DNA of 64,000 nt from Notospermus geniculatus (taxonomy: Eukaryota > Nemertea > Pilidiophora > Heteronemertea > Lineidae), in contig NMRB01002517.1 in the NCBI GenBank assembly GCA_002633025.1, forward strand, positions 21,928 through 85,927, read 5' to 3'. Both the position numbers and the translations under genes were made by a program. Of this stretch, positions 20,724 through 35,700 are shown piece after piece (the first letter of the stretch is position 1; the number at the start of each line of letters is the position of its first letter). The notes under the pieces are model-generated. The model was not told the origin of the DNA, made no database searches, and was given only the letters and a program-made list of their open reading frames with translations.

Positions 20724-23700
20724 ATGATGAAAAGACTTATTTTTGCGATTTTTATGGCTGTGAATGGTTTACAACTCAAAGGTGAGTATATTTTTCGGCA
20801 TTTTGTCGGATAACTTATTAGTGCCAGCAAAACAATGATTTTTTGTAACAATTTATGTTGTAGGCCTACTGAGTGGCATTTCACCTCTGCGATCATGGGC
20901 TCATTCACCTCTGGGATCTCTTCTACATAGCGCCTCTGGGGATCTCTTCTACATAGCGCCTGAGGAAGACCCCGATTGGGGTCGAAAATTTGCGAAATAA
21001 GACGACTTTCCGATTTATTGTGTACTGTGTGTCGTTTTTGTGCTGTTTTTTGGATACCTACTGAGTGGCAGCGTGTTGCAAAAAATCAGGTTGGCACCCT
21101 TGTGAACGTTTGCGATGGGCATTGCAAGTGAATCGGTCAACACTGAATGGCCCGAGTATTGCGATTGAGTCATCTCTGTCGGAACCTCATCGCATCGTGC
21201 GGTGGGAATGGTGTCAATCGTCGCACTCATTTGTTGGGGCTGAAGTCTGCGATCAGCCAGTCCATCGCAGTAGGCGTGGCGCCACCGTTCTACGATGAAA
21301 AGCCGATTTCTTAAGCCACTCTCACACGTGCGACAGTTGGCCTGCGTTTAATTGCGATAGACAATCGCAGGTGTACTGTCGCAAATTAACGCAAACTATT
21401 GCAGACCTTGCGATAATATCCGCAGACAATCGCGTATAATCGTGAAATTTTGGAAATGTTCAAAAAATTTAACCTCGTCGCAACTTATCGCAAAGCAACC
21501 GCAGATTGTCGCAAAATATCGCAAAAATGTCGCAAAAAATCGTTTATAACTCCAAATTATCGGTGTCGACTGAAGAGGCTGCAGACAGAAAACCCTCGCA
21601 AGATTGTCGCAGTTATAATCGCAGATTGTCGCAAACAACCGCAAGTGAACGCCAAAAAACGCTGATTATCGTTAAGTTTACAATTCTGCGATACGTCTGC
21701 GACAAATCTGCGATAATTTCTGCGATTGTTTGCGTAACGTAGAAAAATACAATCGCACGCAAATTGTCGCACGTGTGAGAGCGACTTTAGATACATGTAC
21801 GTAACATTGTAAGTTCGTTTTCTTGGTTTCCAACCTAGGTGTCTTCACTTTCGTCATCGAGACAGGACCACCTTCTGGCACCGGAAATGACTCGCCTTCA
21901 AAATCACCACCATGCAAGGCCGGCTATGTCCCAGTCAGATGCGAAACATCAAACGACGCGGCAGCAGATGGCTCGTATACAGACTCTGATGGCACTTGTG
22001 TGGCAAAAAAGCGTGGCGATATACCAGATTTGAGGGTATCGGTAAGAATAGTCGCGAGTGTCACCTCCCTGGTTTGTGACATCGTCATCGCAATTTTAAA
22101 GCCACGGATTATTGAATTCTAGACTGGTCCCCTGTCGTAGTTCTCGCTTCACAACTACGACAGGCATCTTGAACGCCAACACGGCATGTGATTGGTCAGC
22201 CAAACGTCATCATCAACGGTCGCGCCATGAGTCATCTATTTTTAGAGACTCCCGCAACATTACGAGTCTTTCTTGCTCGTTTGCATACGTGTGTCAGAAT
22301 TCAGGCAATCATGGCGGACGTGGCCTGTCGTAGTAGTGGAGGGACGGAGCGGTACGACAGGGGACCAGTCTAATTGAATTCGTGCTTACGTCCTCCGTAC
22401 CGACGTCAGTGTAGTATAGAATGTACTATGCCCTGTCTTTAATACAAAGAGCCCTGCCTGCATTTTTTTCAATTGTGTGCTGAAAATTAGGGTTTGATTT
22501 TTTGAAGAACGTATCAGGTAAGTATTTTCGGGGCCTTAACGAGGCTAATAGGGAGTTTTCGCAAAGCCCCCGAAACGCCAACGCGAACGCCAAACCCATT
22601 GTTCGATGCCATGAAGAGAGCACCGAACAAAAGGATAGACGTTCGCGTTGGCGTTTCGGGGGCTTTGCGAAAACTCCCTATTGACACCTCTACGTGCACT
22701 CTCCTAACACTTTGAAAATACCGTAAAATTCAATACAGAGGGGCTTCAAAGGAAGTCATGGCGAGACAAATCCAATACTTTAGCGGCCTTCTAAAAACGT
22801 TGGTTTTGTAACCTACATGTATTTGATAAACAACATCCCATTAATTAGGCCCTATTCCTTTAAACAGACAACTTTCATACGTTTGATGAAGGAGTATACA
22901 TGTAACGTTACATGTATAAAAAGTAAACAACTAATGTGTTTTGACCTCCTGCAGCCCATAAATAAAAAAATTCGTAAGGCGACATTTGTTTCCAATCAAG
23001 CCTAGGTTGCGTGATATGGGTGGCATATGGAGACCATTGAATTTGACCATTGAATTTTCCAAAAAACGTATGAAAAGTTTGATCGTGTAGGGCCTACAAC
23101 ACGGGCATTTGTCTTGCAGCAGCCCACTTTGAAAATGCGCTTATTCGTTTCAGAGCCGCCTTTTCTGCGTCTACACTGGAGGACAAGTCACGTCGAGTCA
23201 CCCAAATGCAAATGATAAAATTGACCCCTCCATTAAGTGTCCGACTGGCACAAAAATGTACGGCTGCAATTTTTGGAACGGGTGAGTAGACATGTCATTC
23301 TACTCTTACCGGTAAAGTCTGGCAACATCTATCTTTGACCTAATGGAATGCGGAAGTTAGGAAATTGACCGTTGCATTTTCCGCGGACCTTTAATCACAT
23401 GCGGCTATTGAATGACCGGTGGACAACACGAACAATCGGGAACGACCACAAGTGATCGACAGGCATGATTAAAAACCGCAAAGCCACATTACATGACTTC
23501 CGCATTCCATCAGGTCGAAGGGGCAATTCTCCAGTAGAGAATACATATCACAAAATCAATTTTTTGTTTTCATCTTTGATATTACAACTCGTTCAGATCT
23601 GCAAAAAATCTAGGAGATTCAGGCAACACTGCTGGAAATTATAATGTGAAGTATTTTCAGTTATAAGGCAAGAAAAATTTATGAAAATAAAAATTCATGT

Positions 23701-26700
23701 TTTTTTGCACAGCAAGTCCTGACATGACCTTGTTTTGGTGCCCTTCTTTATCCCGTCGTAGGTCAGACTACATCCATGAAATCCATGGTGTTTTGGTTGA
23801 TTTCACATCTACAAGACCTGATTGAGGAACAGTGGACATGTACAACACAATACAGTTGGGATGAATGTGTTGTGTCTCACAACAGACGGCCAACGCATAT
23901 GTCAGGAAAAACAACAATCTGGACCATGATCTCATCTTCATCACATTCTTTAATACCAAGATATCGTTGGTTTTTGTGCGGTGTTTTTGACGAAAAATGC
24001 TGCAGTTCCAGGCGGTACCGCGGAACATACTGTACTCGGGTATATGATAAATTTCAAAGTCACCCCGAGAACAAGCAAAAATGCGTCGGGGTGACTTTGA
24101 AAATGCCTTTAAATTTTCTAGAATAAATTCAGTCAAGGCAAATGGCTGTATTTTGTTCACAGAGCTCCAGAATGTAAGAATTTCAGCAGTTAGCCCTGGA
24201 ATTTTATTGCAAAGGTACTAACCATGTAAATTTAGACATCATGGCAAAAAATGCCTTTTCTGCAGCAGTTTTAAAAGGGGCTGCAGACAGTCTACAAATG
24301 ACCCCAAACCCACCAGCCAGTATCCCTATTGTTTGCTTGTAGCTCCTAGAACGCAGATTCCCATATATACAGTGAATCCACCTATCACACATGCAGTAGA
24401 TTGATTTGAATCATTTTTCTGGCCAGCTTTCAAAGTCACCCCTGCTTTCAAAGTCACCCCGGTTTACGGCACTTAAATTGTCAAATTTTTCTGGGGGAGG
24501 ACCCCCAAACCCCCCGTTTGGGCTTCGCGCTCGCGATGCTCACCACCTCCGTCGAGCTACGCCCCCCCCCCCTTGTCGACCCTGGGTCCGACCCTGCTGT
24601 TTGTACTTTTAGGGGAGGGGGTCTTGGGGACCCTAGGGCTAGTCTACACACTATAGACTTTTTTTAGTGTGTACGGGAGAAAGTTCCGGTCACATTTGGC
24701 AAAGCTGAGATTCCAAATCATTATAAATACCATGCTAAGGGCAAAATGATAACCCAAGGCGAATGAATACACTAAAAAAGCCTAGCTGCTGCAATATCCC
24801 CCAGAAATTCGCCGGAGAACGCATGGAAAATCGGCAATTTTAAAATGAACTCCGGGAATGAACTGTACGGCTACGGGAAGTCTATTCTCCCGCAGCCGTA
24901 CAGTTCATTTTAAAATTGCCGATTTTCGATGCGTTCTCCTGCGAATTTCTGGGAGATATTACAGCAGCATGCCTTTTATAGTGTATTCGTGACGTTCACC
25001 TAGGACTGTCATTTTGCCCTTAGCAGTGGTATTTATAGTAATTTGGAATCTCGCTTTGCCAAGCGTATGTGACCGGAACTTTCTCCCGTAGCTGTACTGC
25101 AAGGTTGATTGTACACCGTGAATTTGTACATCTCCTTCATGCATGTATCACTTGGAATGATTAAACAGAAATAAATCTTAAGGCGCCGCTCCACGTGACA
25201 GTTTTCTATCGAAAGTTTGTGTCAGATAGTCAATTGCTCTCAGACAGCAATATCATTGCTGTCACACAGTACTGTATGACAGCAATTATTGCTGTCGGAC
25301 AGCAATAACTGACTATCTTACAGCAAACTTTCGACAGAAAACTGCCACGTGGAGCGGCGCCTTTTACTCTGAATCTGGATAGTGGCCGCCCGCTGGGGGA
25401 GTGGAGCGGCAATTTCAAAGTGGACTCAATCCGGGTGGAGCTCGGCACGCTTCAACAGGCGGCTTGTGTAAAAAGGGCTATAGATTTCTACTGGCCATAG
25501 AAAAAATATAATTACCTTGTGCATAGGTTTTAGCGACAAATTTTGCCAAAAAAATTTTTCCAGCAAAATCAAATGGGATAAAAGATCATAATTATGTGTC
25601 ATTATGTCATGTCATGTCATGTTATGTCGTGTCATTATGTCAGGTCATGTGTCATTGCGTGTTATTATTGGGCCTATTTGTGTCTCAGATTGCAGGAAAT
25701 GGACTAAATCGCATCTCAGAGCTTCTAATTTTCAAAATTTTTCGGGGGGGGGGGGTCATCGGGGAGGAGGGCAGACACCCCAACTTCCGCAAAACCGCCT
25801 GACGACATGATTTTCTACGCATATAAATCTTTCTCTTCCTTTCAACAAGCTGAATAAACGCTGCCAGGGCAAAGAGTTCTGCTCCTTGCAACTTTAAGCT
25901 TGGTCTGGAGCAACCTTGAAAATTCTAAGTGTATGCTTGTAAGCAGATGCTTTTTACGACACTTTATGAATATGAACTTTAGCAAATGCTTTCCAGTATA
26001 GCATTGACTAAATGCTCAAAAAGCAGATGTTTTACCTAGTAGCAGAAGCTGATAAGTATAAGCAATAGCTCAGGTTTTATGAATATCGGGACTAGTATAT
26101 ACTTAAAAATCTAAGTAAAAGCACATGCTTAACTTTTATGAATATCAGCCATACGGCCGAATTCATAAAAACTAGCATTTGCTTTTTCTGGGCTTTTTCT
26201 TGAAGAGGTACGGTATTTATAAAGTTTCGCTTTTGCTTCATAAACTAGCAACTCCCTGTAAGAATTAGCAGAAGCTTTGTCTTGCGAGCATTAGCTTCAT
26301 CACTGAGATAGAAAATCGTGCTTGGCTTTATAAGAAAAGGTCAATAGGTTAAGCAATTGATTATGAATATGTTTGTGAGCAAATTCCTTGGCTTGTGTTT
26401 CTCCTTGACAAGCAAAAGCTTGGCCTGGGGCTTCTGCTTGTAAGCTTTTGCTATGTTTTATAAATTCGGCCCATGTGTTGGGCTCTCTCAGACCCGACGC
26501 TGCACCAAAAAATCTGTTATGCCCGCCCTAATCGGGACCAAGGTTAAGGTGAAGGGATACCTAACAGATCAGCACAGGCCTAGTGGCGGTCTCAGAACTA
26601 TGGGCCGTATTCTAGAAGCTTCCTCAAATCTAAGGTTTACCTTTAGCTATTGTTTGCAGGGTAGAATACAAAAGATTAAAGTGGACCTTAGAGTTAAGGA

Positions 26701-29700
26701 GGCTTCTAGAATACGGGCCTTAGTGCGGCAGCTCATTATAGGCGTGGTTACACTACCGTACATAAAAATACCCGGGTTTTTTGACACCCGGGTCTCGCCC
26801 GGCTCTGAAAAATCCCTCCTGAGGCCCGGTGCCCGTCAACACTACTCAAATTTTGTGACGGGGACCTAAATTAAGCCCCCCAAAACCCGTTCGAGCTCGG
26901 AGGGGATTATTACACCGCGTTTTTAACAGGTGTGGACAGAAAAAACCCGGGTTCGACACGGGTTTTTTATGTAGTGTAACAAGGGCTTATAGCACCCCAT
27001 CACCTGATCTCGGTTCACTGCCCATTACTACAACCCATTCCTGCCCATTACTACAACCCATTCCTAAACTCGAGCCGAGAATGTTTTGGAGTTGTTGGCC
27101 GATCGATTTAGGCGTGTGAAATCGATTGCAGACAAATAAAACATGCGTGACGAGTGGTAAACTTTGAAACGGACTCTACGTACCAGGCGGAAAAGGACTT
27201 AATTTGAATAACAATCATGCATTGATCGACTGAGCCACAATCACCCGCTTTTCCTGCGATTTTCGGTTTGGTTTTGCACGTAATAGAAGCTGTCAGCGAG
27301 TTGACCACTAGGTGTCAAATACAGCCCAATTCAATGCATCTAGCGAACCCAGTCATTATCGATCGAGCAGCAATCACGTAGATTTTCCTGTACATTGGTC
27401 CGTTAAGACTTTGCTGCCATCTGTTGGCAATATGCGCGGCTGACTGCTCCTATTGGTTGATGATTTACATGAATTATCGGTTTTACCTGATAGTAAACTT
27501 AGTCCCCCAGGTGCCTATAGAGAGATTTTGGTGATATCCGAGTGAAATCTTCCCGTCTGCAAGAAAATGTGAATCAGGGCATTTTTAGACCTTAATGTAA
27601 TTAGTGAATCTTGTTCATCTTTTACGCCATTCTTTACTGTTACCTTTGGCAGCCTCTTTGTTTCTTACCTTGCCCTTCATTTCTTTTTTATATGTCTATT
27701 TTGTTATCATCTTTTCATACATTTTCTTAATATAAATTACCCTTACTATAATCTTATTAGTCTTTTCTAGAGTTTCACATTGTAAAGTTCCACTTGAAAA
27801 AGACCCCGGTTGGGGTCGAAAATTCGTGAATTCTGGAGATTGACTTCTTGCTTATTATCTTACTATAATCTTAGGGAATTATACTGTTAGTTTAATTCCT
27901 CCAAGCTATAATTTACAAAACCCCTTTCCTTTTAGTCTAGTCAAGCCTTACATTCACTAATTACATTCACTGTTAGGTTGAGCAACCAATTTTTGGGGCT
28001 TGGACTCTTTTCATTCCTTAATTGCTGACCCGTCCTCTTTCGGTTGGATACTTCAGATCTACATTTGGGTTTCAGCTCAGTCTTTTCTAGAGTTCCAGAT
28101 TGTAAAGTTCCAGCCTGAAGAAGACCCCGGTTGGGGTCGAAAATTTTTGCTAAATTCTAGAAGTTGACTTCCTATTTATTATTATACGTTGTGTTGACTT
28201 TTGTGCTTCTTCTCTATTTGGCATCGGCGTTTCGGGGACTGCGAAAACTCCCTTTTAGGGAGGTTACACATCGTCACAAATTACGAGTCACGAAACGATT
28301 TCAGGACGTTGATGACGTCATGACGCGGTTTCTTCGTCTCAATCCATGGTGATCCGACTTTCGGCCTCTCTTTAACAAGACGTCATTACCTTACAGAGAT
28401 ATTTCAAGCATTTATTCCAGCGGTAAAGTGTGACAGGTATATCCAGTTGTCACCTGTGTGCTCAGAAAAGCCCCAAAACATATTTCTTGTAGGCTAAATG
28501 AAAATTATGCAATTCGTAATTCGTAAACTACCTACGAAGATTTACGACCGTCCTTGTCAAACCGCAACGAATTTGCACGACGTCACGAAAGTGACGCAAC
28601 GTCATACGTCAAAGTGATGATGTCATGGTCGAAACATATTCGTATTTCATATTCGTATTTCACTTTCTCAAATCGTATCGCCGGAGCACATCACCGAGCG
28701 GTAAAGTTTTGATAGATCGAGGGTGACATTTCGGTCTATCCCACATGAACAGTGCCATTTTCTTATTGGCCCTAACAATAGCCCTTGTTACACTACATAA
28801 AAAACCTGTGTCGAACCCGGTTTTTTTCTGTCCACACCTGTTAAAAACGGGGTGTAATAATCCCCTCCGAGCTCGAGCGGTTTTTGGAGGGCTTAATTAA
28901 GGTCCCCATCATAAAATTTGAGTAGTGTTGACGGGGACCGGGCCTCAGGCCGGGGCCTCAGGAGGGATTTTTCAGACCCGGGCTAGACCCGGGTGTCAAA
29001 AAAACGGGGATTTCTATGTAGTGTAACCACGGCTAAATCTGTACAGGAAATAATGAGACGGTCTTTGAATGCGATCTTGAATGCGATCTCTCTTTTGGCT
29101 TCGAACGAGGGCCTGTATAGCAGATTTGGGACACTGTTATATCACAATTCTCTGGGCATTCACAGTACGTTGCATACAGCTGGAATAGATTCAAGGCAGT
29201 TTTTTGCTGGTAGGCTGCATGTAAAAGTCCCTCCAGTGAGATCAGGAAATGAGGTTCGGATCGGGTGGAATATACTCCCAAATCATCAAAAAACGGAACA
29301 ACATTTTCGAAAAAGAGGAGGCAGACGACATAATCAATGGAATGTGGTTTATGTTTGTGCATTTGAATGGTTACTTTTGTTTTTGCCGAAATGTAGATCC
29401 CTTATTTCCAGATTTGGAATAATGACGTCGTTGATGCCTGGCAAAGCGCACTGTATACACCTCCACGTGTACATGACCTGTGTTATGTATTTGATTTGTA
29501 CGCAGGAATTGCATTTCATTCTTAAGTTCAGAAATGGCAAAGTGTAGATCGCAAGCTGCTTGTGGGAGTGGTCGCAATCCAGTATGAACAACAGACATCA
29601 CCCACTTAACTGGAACAAAAAGAGCTTGTCAACTTCCTGTAATGGTTCAAAAAACGATAGTCTGGGAGCTAACAAAGATTTAATTCACATCTCAAGTACA

Positions 29701-32700
29701 AAGACATTTTTTGCTTTTTGCTTTGTGGGTTAGTTTCTATCCCACTGACCACAAAAGCCCAATTCTTAAGTTCCGCAAGTGGTGCGTTTAGAAGATACAG
29801 CCGTTTGAACTTTGGGTACTGGCTTTGTCATTGGACCAAATCAGAGCATTTGTACAGGGGCTTGGATACTGATGTTCAGCTAACTTAATAATGGGTGGCT
29901 TCAGACGCCAAAAATGTATTGCCAATAGATAGAAACATGGGTCCATAGAATCCGATTAGCATATTCTTTATATTTGTTTTTATTTGCTATAGGATGAGAA
30001 ATTCAATAAACAGTAAGTTATCAATTTAAAATGGCCGCCGGGCCAAAATTCTGAAAAAGATGTAAAACCATCATTTCCAATAAGATAAAATACGTAAGAA
30101 TATGTTTTCCTGTCTCAGTGGGCCCATGTTTCTATCTATTCGCAATACATTTATAGGGTCCCAAGCCACCTATTTAAAAGTTAGCTGTACATCAGTTTCC
30201 AAGCCCCTGTATATAATGCTCTGATTATGCTCCAATGATAAAGTCAGTACCCAAAATTCAAACGGCTCTATCTTCTAAACGCACCATTTGCGGAACTTAA
30301 GAATTGGGTTTTTGTGCAGTGGGATAGAAACTAACCCACAAACCCAAACATGTTTTTGTACTTGAGATGTGAATTAAATCTTTGTTAGCTCCCAGACTAC
30401 GAGGTCTGTAGGAACCGCAGAAACCATGTTCAGGCTAAAGGCCTGAACCCACTGTCGCGTTTTCCCGCCGCGGTTTCATCACTGCCCGACAAATTCTTTG
30501 TTATATTCTCGGTCCGCTGCCTTTTAACAAAGCATTTTCTGCCGCTGCGTTTTCCCGCTGCGGGAAAACGCGGCAGTGGGTTTGGGCCTTTAGGCTAGGG
30601 ATACACTGAACGCGATTTACCCATCGCGCGCGTTGTTTCTTTGTTATTTCATGCCGCAATGCCTCCGAAACAAAAGAGATTCGTGCGAAAATCGCGCGCG
30701 ATGGGTAAATCGCGTTCAGTGTATCCCTAGCCTTAAAGGCCTGAACCCACTGACGCGTTTTCCTGAAGCGGGAAAACGCAGCGGCAGAAAATGCTTTGTT
30801 AAAAGGCAGCGGACCGAGAATATAACAAAGAATTTGTCGGGCAGTGATGAAACCGCGGCGGGAAAACGCGACAGTGGGTTCAGGCCTTTAAGGCCCGAGC
30901 CCACTGACGCGTTTTCGCGCAGCGAGAAAACGCAGCGGCAGAAAATGCTTTGTTAAGAGGCAGCGGACCGAGAATATAACAAAGAATTTGTCGGGCAGTG
31001 ATGAAACCGCGGCGGGAAAACGCGACAGTGCAGGCCTGAACCCACTGACGCGTTTTCGCGCAGCGGGAAAACGCAGCGGCAGAAAATGCTTTGTTAAAAG
31101 GCAGCGGACCTAGAATATAACAAAGAATTTGTCGGGCGGTGATGAAACCGCGGCGGGAAAACGCGACAGTTTTCTCCATCTAGTGGAAGGGCTATGGATA
31201 GTTTTCTATCGACAGTTTTTCAATTACTGTCTACAGTTTACTGTCATGTGGAGCCGCACCTTTAGGCCCGTTTCCACTAGAGCGTTTTTGCGCGGCGCAT
31301 GACGCCGCGTTTTTGCGAGCGGAAATCCGCTGAGAATGATGTAATGGATATCCCTTTATCCCGTTCCACTTGACCGGACGGTGAAAACGATCGACATGCT
31401 GTAAATGCTCCCTTTACTGAATTTGACTGTTTTACCCCAAAGATCAAAGGGCCGCTGGGGTAGCAATTAAGGGCAATTAAGACCATAGGTGTGAAGACAG
31501 TGACGTAAGGACCCTAATTAGCCCTAATTAAGGACCTGGCTGAACTGTCAAAGTCACTTTTCTTGCAATATGTTCCAAATTCAAACAGTATCAATTTATT
31601 TCAAATGCTCTCACTAGCAGAATACTTCAACAACGAAGAAAATCCGCCAACAAATAAAGATTTTACAGCATTTTTTTTGTAAGCATTCACTCATCTGTGC
31701 TATTCCTCACAATGAGTATACCCCCTCAGCTGTTATAATACAATTGGTATGAATGAACCAAGTGTTTCCTGATTGGCTGTGCTGGTGCTGTCAATCATGC
31801 TATATGGACACACTGTCTTTGAGGTGCAATGGTGGTGTGGGAGAGGGGAAGTTTTGTGGGAGAGTGTGAGTGTGACCTTAAAAATGTGATGAAATAGTGT
31901 CAAAATCTTTGAATAGCAGGGATTTCAGCAGCATTCTGTTCCATTTGATAAAGTGTAAAGAAGAGAGTAGTTCGTGGAGCAAGTGTCCTCAGTCCTAGTA
32001 GTTGAACACTTCATAGGCCTACTTAGATTACATGCACTGGACTAAGCCAGAAGTGGTGGAGTAGTACCAAAATCATTGAAAACAAGAGCAGGACATCGGA
32101 GCGATGTCAATGGTTTCCGATGAGAAGTTTACTACAGAGCTAGTTTACTGTGACCTTGACCTCTGACATTGAGAAGTGTTGCGTAACTGGAACAGGATCC
32201 CTGATATAAGCCTGTCGGGGATGGTTAATTCAGGCTTCTAATAAGTTTTCTCGTGAAATTCCGAGGAGATTTGCGCTTTAGAACTGTTTGACCTTGACCT
32301 TGACCTCTGACCTTCAAGTTCATTGCGTAATCTGAACGCTCATCCTTGATAACCTAGGTATAGGTGAAGGTTTTAGGCTTCTACCATCACGAGATTCTGA
32401 CTTATGTCACGTTATCAAATTTGAATATCAAATCTCACCATGATATCAGCAAATATCATGCGACCGAGCAGGTGCAAACAGAAAATTTCAGTTGCAATAA
32501 CATCCGTGGATGAGCTATGATGTTGTGATACCAGTTACAAGTTGCTTACTGCGGCAGATTTCCCGATATGTCAAAATATCAAATTTGATATATCAATATC
32601 ATTATGATACTGACACTGGACAATAAGTTCGTTGATGCCAGTATCTTGCCAAGGGTCATAAACATAGGGAAGAAACTTGTTACTAGTGCTGTAGCTGGCC

Positions 32701-35700
32701 TCGGAGACAAGTTATTCAAGAAACAAAAGTGTGACAGACAAAATCTCAACTTTTGATATATCAATTTCACCATGAACCAGGTATCGGAGACCGGAAATTT
32801 TCATTCCATCTTGTAGCTCAGGTCATGTTACTTGGGGGTAGGTCACATCAGGTCTGTAGCTCTTGCAGGAACAAAGTTACAGGTGTGACAGACTGAACAG
32901 ACANACCGATACCATGGCTCTTACAGCTCAACTTATCGACTCTACAATGAAGACTTACATTTCGTTGTTCTAATGCACCCTGAATATGCAAGCATAACAA
33001 TACACAACTTGTGTAAATACGCCCAAACTTTGGGCAAAGAACGCAAATGACAACTCGTCATTATCGAAACCCATTCGTTGTTTGCGTCGTCACAACATGT
33101 GACCTGCTCACCTCCGGCACGGCCGTTACCGAACGCAAGCCGTAAAGACAGTTGAGACACGACAGAATGTGACTTTGAAGCCTTCTTTTCAGGAGTAATT
33201 TTTTTGTAATTCCGTTACTGTAATTCCGTTACCACACACTGTTTTTAGAAATGTTAATTTCTCTTACATGTAGAGAGATTTGGTGACGGTTAATATCTGA
33301 ACTAAGAACTAACAACCTAAGATGTATTACCATACTGTTATTGTAATTATACGGTCTGCAGGTATTGTGTAAGAATTTTTTTAAAGTTGGTGACTGCTTT
33401 TGCACTGTCTCTCTGATTAATTCCGTTACCGACCAAAGTGGGCAACACTGCTCCTTAAGCTTGAATTGTAGACTGGGTTTGAACCTGTTGAAAAATATCT
33501 TGGGCTGATATGCGCAGGATATGACTGATTTCATATCCGTCCTATTTCCCAAATAAGCGTGGGAGCAAAAAATATGACTAAATTTTGCTCTGATTTGTAA
33601 TTCCGTTACCGGAGAATTGCCCGAAGATAGGTGTTGCCAGACTTTACGTGCAGTGCATTTTCATTATATTACCAATGTACGTGTATGTAATGCACTGTAC
33701 TACCGGTACAGGTATCCATACGTGGCTAAATTGCACATTAGGTGTTGTTAAAAATGTTGAGTGTCTTTTGAGTGAGATGGACGAGTTCCAATAATTAGAA
33801 TTCCATCGTTGCTGTCCATCTATAGTTATGCTTGCAGCACACTTTCAAGGCAACTCGGCCGTCAAGTGGCAGGATTACGGCTCGAGTTTGACTGTAGTCC
33901 GCAGTATTTGGCGTGTAATAGAGAGGTTGCGCAGCTTTCCGACTCCGACTTCGGCTTCAACTACCAGAATGAATTGCAGTCCGCTGTAGACATCCTTGAT
34001 AAAAACGATTTGATAGACGTTTGCAAATAGTAAATGCCATAACTTTGTGGCAGAATAATTTTGACTCGTAATCGGAAGTGCACGTAAATCGGCACACAAT
34101 AGATAAACGTCGTCGTAGGGTCTAACCGGGCGCTTGCGAAACCTCCCTATTATAGTTCGTGTTTCAAGTCGTAACGACTAGGATTACGACTTCAATATTC
34201 ATTATTTATCCGCACTTCCGATTTATAAGGCCAATTCTTTCTCCCTTCAATTTATGGTGTTTGACGAATTGAAAATGTCTATCAAATCGTTTTTATCAAG
34301 GACGTCCATAGCGGACTGCAATTCATTCTCGTAGTTGAAGTCGGAGTCGGAGTCGGAAAGCTGCGCAACCTCTCTATTGTGCCACTCCCTCGACGTCAAT
34401 GAGCATCAGCAAGCGTCATTTAAAATGTCACTGTAGTGTATGCATTAGGCTTACGTATCATTTAATCTTTAGGCAACCTCGTGTGCAGGTTTACAGATGC
34501 GACCAATGTACACCGTACCACAGCACTAATTCATGGTGGTGAGGTTGATCATGATCTTACATGTATGTCAATGCTTGGAGGAATTATACAGTATAATATC
34601 GCCTGGTGTTGCTGGCTTAAAGCGAGCACACTGCACAACGCGTTCTTTGTGGAACATGTGTGCTGGGCATGGAGACAACGTCAAACAGCAACACTACAGT
34701 TTAACTCAAGTTGGCGTAAAATCGTGTGCTGCAGGGTGAACGCCTGAGTCGGCGTGCTGTGTGCTACCCGATTTTAAAGCCGCGCAGTAGGCTATAGACA
34801 GATGGGTCATAATCGGCGATTCTCTAGAGCATACATGTAGGCCTACATATTGTAGTGGCGGTCACCCAGCCGCTGTGTCGAATCTGGGGATCCGTGTCGT
34901 GGCAGTACTGCGGAACAAAACGGCTGGCTGCGCGAGACTACACGCGGCATTGGGGATTCCCCCAACCTCGATGCAGGATAATGCTATAATATGTGGTTCT
35001 ATGGTAATTATACATTACGCACGCCTGTAAATGAGGTTGCACTATGATTTCGGCCGAACTGGGAGTGAGTAGCGGTGCATACTGTGCGGCTTTAACATCT
35101 TTGAATCTACCCCAAGAAAACGGTGACGTGGGAACTGTAGCAGTCTCAATCATTTTACTTTTCAGGTGGAGGGAATACTCTTCAAGTTCGGCTGTAAATC
35201 CAATAAAACTTCAAGACGGAAGTATCCAGTGCACGGTAACAAACTGCATGAAGAAATTCTACGGTTGTAAAGTGGAGGCACATTGTTTAAGTAAGAACAA
35301 ATACAACGGGCCATATTCATAAAGGGTAGCCTACTCAGCGTACAAATTCTGCATTACACAGGTTAAAGGCCTAGAAAACTATTGTTCTGCTCAATAAAAC
35401 CGGGCTTAGATTCCTGGGGGACTAAGATTCCAGCCACACCGGTAGAGAATTCATTATAGTCGAGGGTCTTATTTCATTCATTATCTGCATTCTGTATTTT
35501 CTTTCAGAGTCGGAAACATTCTTTGTTCGGAACCGCAACCCAACAAGTGAATCCAATGTGCATCAGTACATTTACCTCGACACAAAGGAGCCAGTTTATT
35601 GGCCAAACTCAACCACTACCATCAGGTCATTAGCGAAGGCAGAGCTATTTGACTGCATGTTTCAATGTCTGGCGGACAAAACCTGCAGCCATGTTATTTA

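Noticed and set aside
28993-29547. 184-codon plus-strand ORF
   Set aside because: Starts inside a MITE end and shows no recognised motif or splice support.
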